Shown here: one piece after another, positions 57,303 through 64,000 of the stretch
Position numbering within the stretch: position 1 is the first letter of the stretch
Layout: each line of letters opens with the position of its first letter
Assembly: GCA_030737875.1 (NCBI GenBank)
Contig: CM060911.1
Coordinates: 95,190,599 to 95,254,598 of the forward strand
Reading direction: 5' to 3'
Length of the DNA: 64,000 nt
Source of the DNA: Allium sativum
Taxonomy: Eukaryota; Streptophyta; Magnoliopsida; Asparagales; Amaryllidaceae
Notes under the pieces: generated by a model
Seen by the model: only the letters and a program-made list of their open reading frames with translations
Database searches by the model: none
What the model was told of the DNA's origin: nothing
Program-made: the position numbers and the translations under genes

Positions 57303-59291
57303 AGGCGTTAGTGAAATATTTGAAGTGAAAACGATATTGCAATTGTTGAATGAACTATATTTATATAAATATAAATAAAATTAAAAAGAAACGTGGCTGT
57401 GCAGTTCGTGTTTTGAAACCGTGATTTCAAACGATTATACCGGGAGATCCGACCATCGGATTTTCCTGAAATCGCAACCGTTGGGTCCACTTTGGAAATA
57501 TCATTCCAACGGCACCAACTTTGTAAAAATCCCACGGTTGGATTGTCTGGAATGTTTAATTCAAATCTGAAGAAAAACAGCGCCGGAAATGATTATATAT
57601 ATATATATATATAAATATAATTATATTTAATCAAATAACGACGCTGCAGTTCGTATTTTGAAATCGAAACTTCAAACGATTGTACCGGGAGATCCGACCG
57701 TCGGATTTTCCCGAAACTGGAACCATTGGATTCGTTTTGAAAAGACCTTTCTAATGATGTAAATTTTGTGAAGATCCAACGGTTAGATTTTCAGATAGGT
57801 GTAAATCAAATCCGAAGAAAAACAGCGCCACGGCCGCATTATGGCCCGAAGCGTCGTTTTGAATAAATTGGCTATTTTAAAATAAATTAAAATAGCGATA
57901 AATCGTTATAAAATATCATAAACGATATGGAATGGAAATAAACTGAATTTGCTCGATTTATGTGGTATTTGATGGTTGAATGTGTTTGGTGTGAAAATTA
58001 CATTAAAGAACAAAATGGGTGTTGTCGAATGATTTAACCATTGAAATAAATTGATTTGAAATTCTAAATATACGTGAATTATTTGAAAAGGCCGAGTTAA
58101 TTCTCATTTCAAATAATTGACCGACGATTGAAATTCGAAGATGAAGACGATGGTCGAAGACCGGAGATCTTCACCTCGTTTGGATGGTAACCGAGGTCCT
58201 GATTGGGAGGCATCCCGAAATATGGATAATGAGTGGTGATCGTCCAGACGTACGTGGTGATCGATGGGTTTGCTAGGTATTTATTGCCTCCGGTTTCGTT
58301 CAGACCCAGAACGGACTTGTAGATGGACTGTGTGTCTGACATTGGATTTTATTCTGTGTTGATTGATCTCTATTAAATATACATCTGTTTGGCGGCAGAG
58401 AATTTATTCTCTTGCTTAACGCCCTTCTCTGAAACGCACGAGCTCAGAGGTTGTATATCGATGGACATCAGTCACATGGCATGAATTGCCTGTGTGGCAT
58501 GCTAAGATGCAGTGATCAGGACTTCTGTTGAAAAGCAAAGTCTTGTGGTGATGATCAAAGCACCGCCTGTGTGGCATAGCTTTGTGTATAACGTGAATTC
58601 GCGAGCCTCACACCCCGGTATGAACCAGAAACGGGAGAGGACATCAGGGAGGGCCTGCGTTTCTTTCTAGCTAGGGTGGTGTCAGTGACCTACCAGCCCT
58701 GACATTTATATACTTTTCACCTATGTGGTTGTTGCTGTTGCGAGGCGCCTCGGTTTGATCGGACGATCCAGGTCCGATGGAGTCATTCGTTGGCTCATTT
58801 ACACCCCAAAGGGTCGGGAAACGCAGTGTTCAGGAATTTTAATCCACATCGGTGGACCGGCCCTGACGATCCAAGGGCTCACCTGAGTCTGGGTCCTGAG
58901 GCTCGAGCTAGACAGTCTCGAATTCGGTAAGGACTGTCCTTTGCCTTGGTTCATGACGGAAATCCAATTTCCAAATACGACATCGTGCGGTTTTGATTGT
59001 ATATATATATAGCGACATGATATATGGTACCCATGCCGTCTATGATTGATAGTTATGATTTGAAATTGTTTTCAAAACATATAAACACTAGCAATAATAT
59101 CAAATGCCTTTGTTTTATTCGAATCAATCATATTTTGGCCGTTATAAGGTAAAAACTCTATCCTCCGGTTTGCGTTGCATTGTGTGATGGGAACTGAGTC
59201 TTATAACGGCTTCATTTTTATAAAAAGCATTGCGATGGTTAAAAGAATGATTTGTTTTAAAGCATTGGCAATCCAATGGAGTAAACCCGTT

Positions 59292-59369
59292 CCACGAAAG
59301 TGGCGTGGTCCTGTGATTAGCCATATTATATATGTGTTGAGTATATTTCTCATACCAGTCCCATGACTG
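59292..59369 (+). other. Conserved hairpin pair H1 and H2 (E)
   Basis: H1 is CCAC-GAAA-GTGG and H2 is CAGTC-CCAT-GACTG, both unchanged from C although much of the rest of the LTR has diverged. Confidence 0.65.
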
Positions 59370-59750
59370 ACTCGTAGTTTGTTTCACTTTCAAACTCGGG
59401 TTCCCCTTTTTCTACACGGGTAGCCTTGTATTCAGGTTTAGCTGGTTCTTTCTGGATAGCTGGAGTTGAAGATGGATTCTATCATTTATCTCTTTTTATG
59501 CTGTTCAGCTCCTATTGTACATATTATGTTTGTTTTCCGCTGTAGACATTTATGTATAGCTGAACTGTATTTGTACTAAGTAAGATTCTGTATACTGTGT
59601 AACTCTGATGATTACTTTTATCCAGTATATTCTACTGTTCATTATCTGGTGTATTTATTTAATTCTGTTATGCTGTTATCTGTTTCTGTGTTATATTCCA
59701 CAGATTACCCTTGCCGCCGTCAGTACGGGGTTTGGGGTCGTCTCAAAAGC

Positions 59751-62712
59751 AATAGGAAACGCTTGGCATATATATGCATTAAATCGTGATATTAGTAAAT
59801 TAACATAAGTGGGTTTAGTTTAATACTACTTAATGAATTTATTAATTAATTTGATCGTATTATTTAAATTGATATTTTCTGGTGACTATGATAATAGAAC
59901 GAAACGAACTAACAACGCTGGAATCATATCTTCGAACGCTGCATTCTGGAAACCGCTTGGACGAATTTGGAAACAGCAGGAGTTTTCTGTTAAATAAAAC
60001 AACTGTATAATTTAACTAAAATCGAACCGTTAACGAATTAAATCAAAGTAAGTATAACTCACTCAGTTTTATGCCCCTTATATTTTATATAAGTCGGGTT
60101 TAATATTTGTGTGCTATAATTGTTTATTGCTGGTTGTTTACTGAATATATTATTTTATATTGACCCAACAGATTAAATTAAACGTTTGTTTTATTTAATT
60201 TAAATCAATCCTTATTTTTAACAATTTATAACCGATGGTGGTAACTTACCTCGTTGGACACATTTATAATAATATAAGCGTATAAAATTGAATATGGACG
60301 TTCGGGTTTGCTGTTATTGTTCGATTATTGAATATTATATATGTTTATTGAAATAGATGAATTTATTTGAGGTAACTTATTTGGATTCAGGGAAAACAGT
60401 TTGGAGGGATCCAACTGGATTCCTTAAATTTATTGTTGTATTTCATATTACAATTATATGAATTGTTTAACCGATATGATTAGATGATTGACTTGATTAT
60501 TGATTGTTGAATCGTAATTCAACGTTTAATGTGTAGAATTGGTTGAGTAATTGGCAGTAGTTGGCCTAAAATAAATCGTTTTATTAATATGATTTGCCGT
60601 CAGGTAAATCGACGGTAATGAAGTTACAAAATATATTTTATAACTGAAGATAAATTTTGAAATCTATTAATTTAAATAAAAGTTTGAAATCTATTAATTA
60701 GAATGAAAGTTTATTTAAAAGGAAATATATATATTTTTATTTGTTACTTAAGCTTATAAGTAATTATTAAATGGTTTTATAAATCAAATTCTTATGTTAA
60801 TAAGATTTATAAGTAGATGAACAGAAATTAACGTAACGGTTAAAGAGTTGGATAAATTGTTTATCAAAGACAGTTAAATCGATTATTTAAATTAATTATA
60901 TTATTATTTAATTTAAAAGAAACACTAATCAATTTGATGAAAGAGATAACCGTGGTTTAATATTTTAATTGAACTTAGTTTGTTAGTTAATTTGTTTTGA
61001 ATTAACCTAATCGAGTAGATTTATGAATATTTGTTTAATTTTAGAAGAATTTACTTTTTATTTTAGTTAATAAAGAACTTAACTACTTCTACAATAGTCA
61101 ACAAGAAGGAATTTTTTTATTTTAATAATTTGAGGAATTACTATTTAAATGATGAAATTCGTTAGGCAAGTAATCGAGTTTGGAATAGAATTTAGATGGA
61201 TTTTGAAGTGTTTGTTAACAAGTTTTATATTAAAAACCAGGTTTTATAACAAAGTTATAAAAAGAGATTTTAAGCAAATGCGATAGCTTAAAATGAATGT
61301 TTTACTTAATGTTTGAAGGAAGGAAAGGAAAGTGGGATAAAAGGATTTATATTAAACCAGAGTATATAAACAAGGTTTATAAGAAGAGTGTGAAGCTAAC
61401 ACGTTAATTTTAAATTAATGTTAGTTAATTGGAATGGAAACATGATTTTCAAAGTGGAAAATGGTTGGAGGATTTCAAAGTGGAATAATATGGGTTAATC
61501 AGGAGTTAAGTCAAGAATTAGAACCTAATTGGCGATTAGTTAAGTTGAGTTATTTTCTGAGTATTAATCTGATGTTGATTTCGGCCTTCAGGGTTAATAC
61601 TTAGGGGGTTATTCTCTTACCAATTTACGGTCGGGGGCTAATGAATATTGAAGTATAGAAATGTTGTAACTATTGTTTTGAAATAACAATAGAATAGAAA
61701 ATTGGATTTATAGGTATTAAAAATAAAATAGTTTTAGAAGACTCTTAAATGAAATGAGAAATAAATATAGATATCGAAAGATTTAGAAGTTTTAAATTAA
61801 TCAGTTATTAAAAAGGCCAAGTGATGCTGAGTACTAAACCAATAAATATATTTTTATTTTTATGATTGTATGGTTGTTTATTTGATAGTTAAAAAACCGA
61901 CTACCAAATCTGGCCTATACGATTGTTGGTACGGAAAGACTGAGATCGAATTTATATTCAAAAACCATTCCGACTAGCAAATATGAAATGTAGAAGATGT
62001 CAAATGTTGATCAGGAACGGAACAATTGAGGACCGTAGACCTTCACAAACTGGAAGTATTACATAAAATCTCTGGATTCGCGCTCAGAGATATACTGCGA
62101 TTCTATCGTGGTGGGAACCGACAGATTTGCAAGGACTGCTCGCTACTAATCTGTAAGGTGATACCTAGGACGCAGTAGGAGGGTACCTTCGGTTCATCCT
62201 GTTCCTGGATGACTTGTATGGATGAATGCCGGATAGAGTATTTCTTAAGAATTACGTACGTTGATTTTTACAAACGTATTCCTGTTAGTGGCGCTAACAT
62301 CCATAATATTTTTGTGGACGTCAATTAGTGATTTGACGGATCTGACGATGTGGCATTCAAAGTGAAGGATGGTGTGCTATCTTAAAAAGGAATTTTTAAC
62401 CTCAAGCCTCACAACCGAGAAATGACAAAAATCGGGTAGGCAGCATGGCTAAGTGGGTCGCTCCTATTAGGGTGTATAATCACCTATCTAGAGAAAATTC
62501 ATTTCCTACTTTATTATATTCGATGCTGTCCCTTTTGGGAAACAGTTGCTGAACCCAACCGTTGGTGATATACATTCGATACATTCAAGCAAAATGAGTG
62601 GTCGATCATGTGTGGCCTGGTTGCAAAATGTTCTTATTGAACCCAGTGTATTCCCCTATAGAGGCATGTGGTTCCATACCTTGTCATAGTTGGAATCTAA
62701 TCTCAAATAAGC
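59751..62712 (+). mobile_element. 3' part of old LTR F, D-like
   Basis: This follows solo LTR D (about 6300-9330) in order: GTAAGTATAACTCACTCAG, GGAAAACAGTTTGGAGGGAT, TCCTGTTCCTGGATGACTTG, GGGTGTATAATCACCTATC, GGTGATATACATTCGATACA and TACCTTGTCATAGTTGGAA. It lacks module R, which D has; at about that place it carries module Q (61525-61631). A D-type hairpin remains at about 61885-61912. It stops at 62712, before the expected 3' end, where LTR G is inserted; the rest should lie beyond the window. Confidence 0.8.
61525..61631 (+). other. Module Q in LTR F
   Basis: GATGTTGATTTCGGCCTTC, AGGGTTAATACTTAGGG and CTCTTACCAATTTACGGTC match the two Q blocks in B's LTRs, in the same sense relative to the element. 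It is absent from C, D and E as far as I can see. Confidence 0.7.
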
Positions 62713-64000
62713 TGTAATGAACTGAAATTTTCGACCCAGAAAATCAACATAAAACCCATGTCAACTATTCAGGCATTGAACATTCCAGATCATTAATAGA
62801 AATAAGTTAGAGGGTGAGAAAAGATAAGATAAAAAATAAGAATAGAAGAAGGAGAAGAACATAGATACAACATCAGAGTAACACGAATCTCACAGCGGAA
62901 CGAATAATATATACTATATAACATAACTTTGAAATACCAATATGTACTTGAATAAACATATCATTATCAAAGCACAACACTTACAACACAACGGAAATAA
63001 ACAATTTCTATATAATCCTGAAGTCTCTTTCTCCAGGCTCTCAGTATATCTGTAAAATCCCGACTACTTGACTGCGCGTACAAAATATGGGCACCCAAGA
63101 GTTTAGGGAAAACAAAAAAAATAAACTCTAGGTCAGTCATGGGATTGGTGTGAGTAAACACTTTAAAACAGTTTGGGAAAATAAGCGGTATCTCATAAGA
63201 CCATGCCGTATAACATGAAATGGGTTTTTCCCTTATGAGAATCCAAAAAACTTGAGTTAACATTCAAGATCATTTTGCAAGAAACGATAATTTTTATATC
63301 AAAACTCTTTTGACATTATAATAGTGTCTATCAACCACAACCAAATAATCATTAGCAGAATGCTTTCATCTCACGTTCCACATACATAATATATAATCAT
63401 AAACCGCAGGCGCTTATTGGGTAACGAATTCTAACTGGCAAGGTATGGGACCACCTTCCGATGGTGTATCTCTAGAGAGGAATACACCGAGTTCAACAAG
63501 AACATCTTGTAACCTAGGCTAAACACGACCAGTCACTCATTTCGCTTGAGTGTACTGAATGTATTATCACCAACGGTTGAGACCAGCAACTGTTTCCCAA
63601 AAGGGACAACATCGAAATAGTTTGAAGAAGTAAATGGAATTTCTCTAGATCAGGTGACAATACACTCTAATTGGCAGCTAACCACTTAGCCATGCGACCT
63701 ACCCAATTTTATACAATTTCCTGGTTGTGAGGCTTGAGGTCATACGGTACAGATCACATCTTTATTTACTTTGAATGTCATGTTATCATACCTACCAAAT
63801 CACAAATTGATTTCCCTAAAAATACCACGAGTATACAGCTAAGAGAAACGAATTCCTCCGCCGCGAAACGTTAATATATTTGAAGAGATCAACTTACGCA
63901 ATCTATTTAATATACTCTATTAGACATTCTTCCATACAGGTTGTCCTGGGATTGGACAAACTGAAGGCACTATTCTGTAAACCCATCTTAGGAAATTTCT
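62713..64000 (-). mobile_element. D-like LTR in opposite orientation, truncated by window end (G)
   Basis: The plus strand starts TGTAATGAAC, the element's 3' end seen in reverse. It then follows the reverse complement of the D 3' part: TTAGAGGGTGAG, AGTAACACGAATCTCACAGC, CTCGGTGT-type and CCAACGGTTG-type blocks. TAAGC (62708-62712) is the likely target duplication. Whether it is a solo LTR or part of a larger element cannot be seen. The minus-strand frame 62967-63263 is not a gene. Confidence 0.85.
63134..63228 (-). other. Hairpins H2 and H1 in G, decayed
   Basis: H2 (63134-63147) reads CAATC-CCAT-GACTG on the element strand, with one A-C mismatch. H1 (63216-63228) reads TCATG-TTA-TACGG, with two pairs lost by C-to-T and G-to-A changes, as expected for methylation-driven decay. 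Confidence 0.55.

Larger units (their letters stand above)
54428..59745 (+). mobile_element. 5.3 kb solo LTR of the C family (element E)
   Basis: Starts TGTAACGACCC and ends GGGGTCGTCTCA, flanked by AAAGC (54423-54427 and 59746-59750), with no interior. Most of it aligns with the LTR of C, but the GC-rich cassette differs. It has TATA at 55288-55297, cassette to a donor-like GGAG|GTACGG at 55688, (TA)n 56063-56106, GCGA hairpin 56346-56361, two 114-base units from 56496, module R (57080-57302), H1 59292-59303 and H2 59356-59369. It is left over from LTR-LTR recombination. Confidence 0.94.

Noticed and set aside
1..64000. tRNA, rRNA, snoRNA or host protein genes
   Set aside because: No cloverleaf with proper boxes, no rRNA-like block and no host coding exon could be recognised. 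TGGTATCAGAGC sequences are primer sites, not tRNA genes.

Overview
The window looks like nuclear DNA of a flowering plant, most likely a eudicot, from a repeat-dense region. It is almost wholly LTR retrotransposons inserted next to and inside one another. There is a chromovirus (Ty3/gypsy) polyprotein, a decayed Ty1/copia polyprotein, initiator tRNA-Met primer sites (TGGTATCAGAGC), a TRIM element and many AT-rich minisatellites. I see no intact host gene, rRNA, tRNA or CRISPR array.

Layout. 1-4273 is the 3' end of a Tekay/Del-like chromovirus (element A) with a 4.2 kb LTR. 4768-9987 is a 5.2 kb solo LTR (D; target duplication CCGCC). 11205-25408 (B, minus strand, duplication CATCA) has two LTRs of about 6.3-6.8 kb around only 1,048 bases; a 449-base TRIM (15506-15954, duplication ATTTT) sits in its left LTR. 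25660-48463 (A2, minus strand, duplication AAGAT) is a nearly complete Tekay-like element with gag and pol. Its 3' LTR was split by element C (25890-37775, duplication ATAAC), which has two 5,741-base LTRs around only 404 bases. 48770-52465 is a decayed copia element. 52466-62712 is an old LTR (F) split by solo LTR E (54428-59745, duplication AAAGC). 62713-64000 is the start of a minus-strand D-like LTR (G). Between the insertions lie pieces of an older sequence that carries a broken minus-strand reading frame.

How the parts work together. A2 and A belong to a coding chromovirus family. B, C, D, E, F and G carry no visible retroviral proteins, but B and C keep the primer site, the polypurine tract and the pol-end motif of a Tekay-type element. 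They are therefore best read as non-autonomous elements that borrow chromovirus enzymes. The very long LTRs are built from interchangeable non-coding modules shared between families: a TATA box, a GC-rich exon-like cassette ending in a GTAAGT splice donor, hairpin-rich minisatellites, a block of about 240 bases with a 10-codon reading frame in three of the four families, and a pair of hairpins near the 3' end. The pairing of some hairpins is kept by compensatory base changes between families. This shared RNA-structure toolkit in giant-LTR, nearly insert-less retrotransposons is the most unusual thing in the window.

Limits: all relationships were judged by reading and aligning by eye. Family names (Tekay, Tork-like) rest on remembered motif patterns, not on a search.
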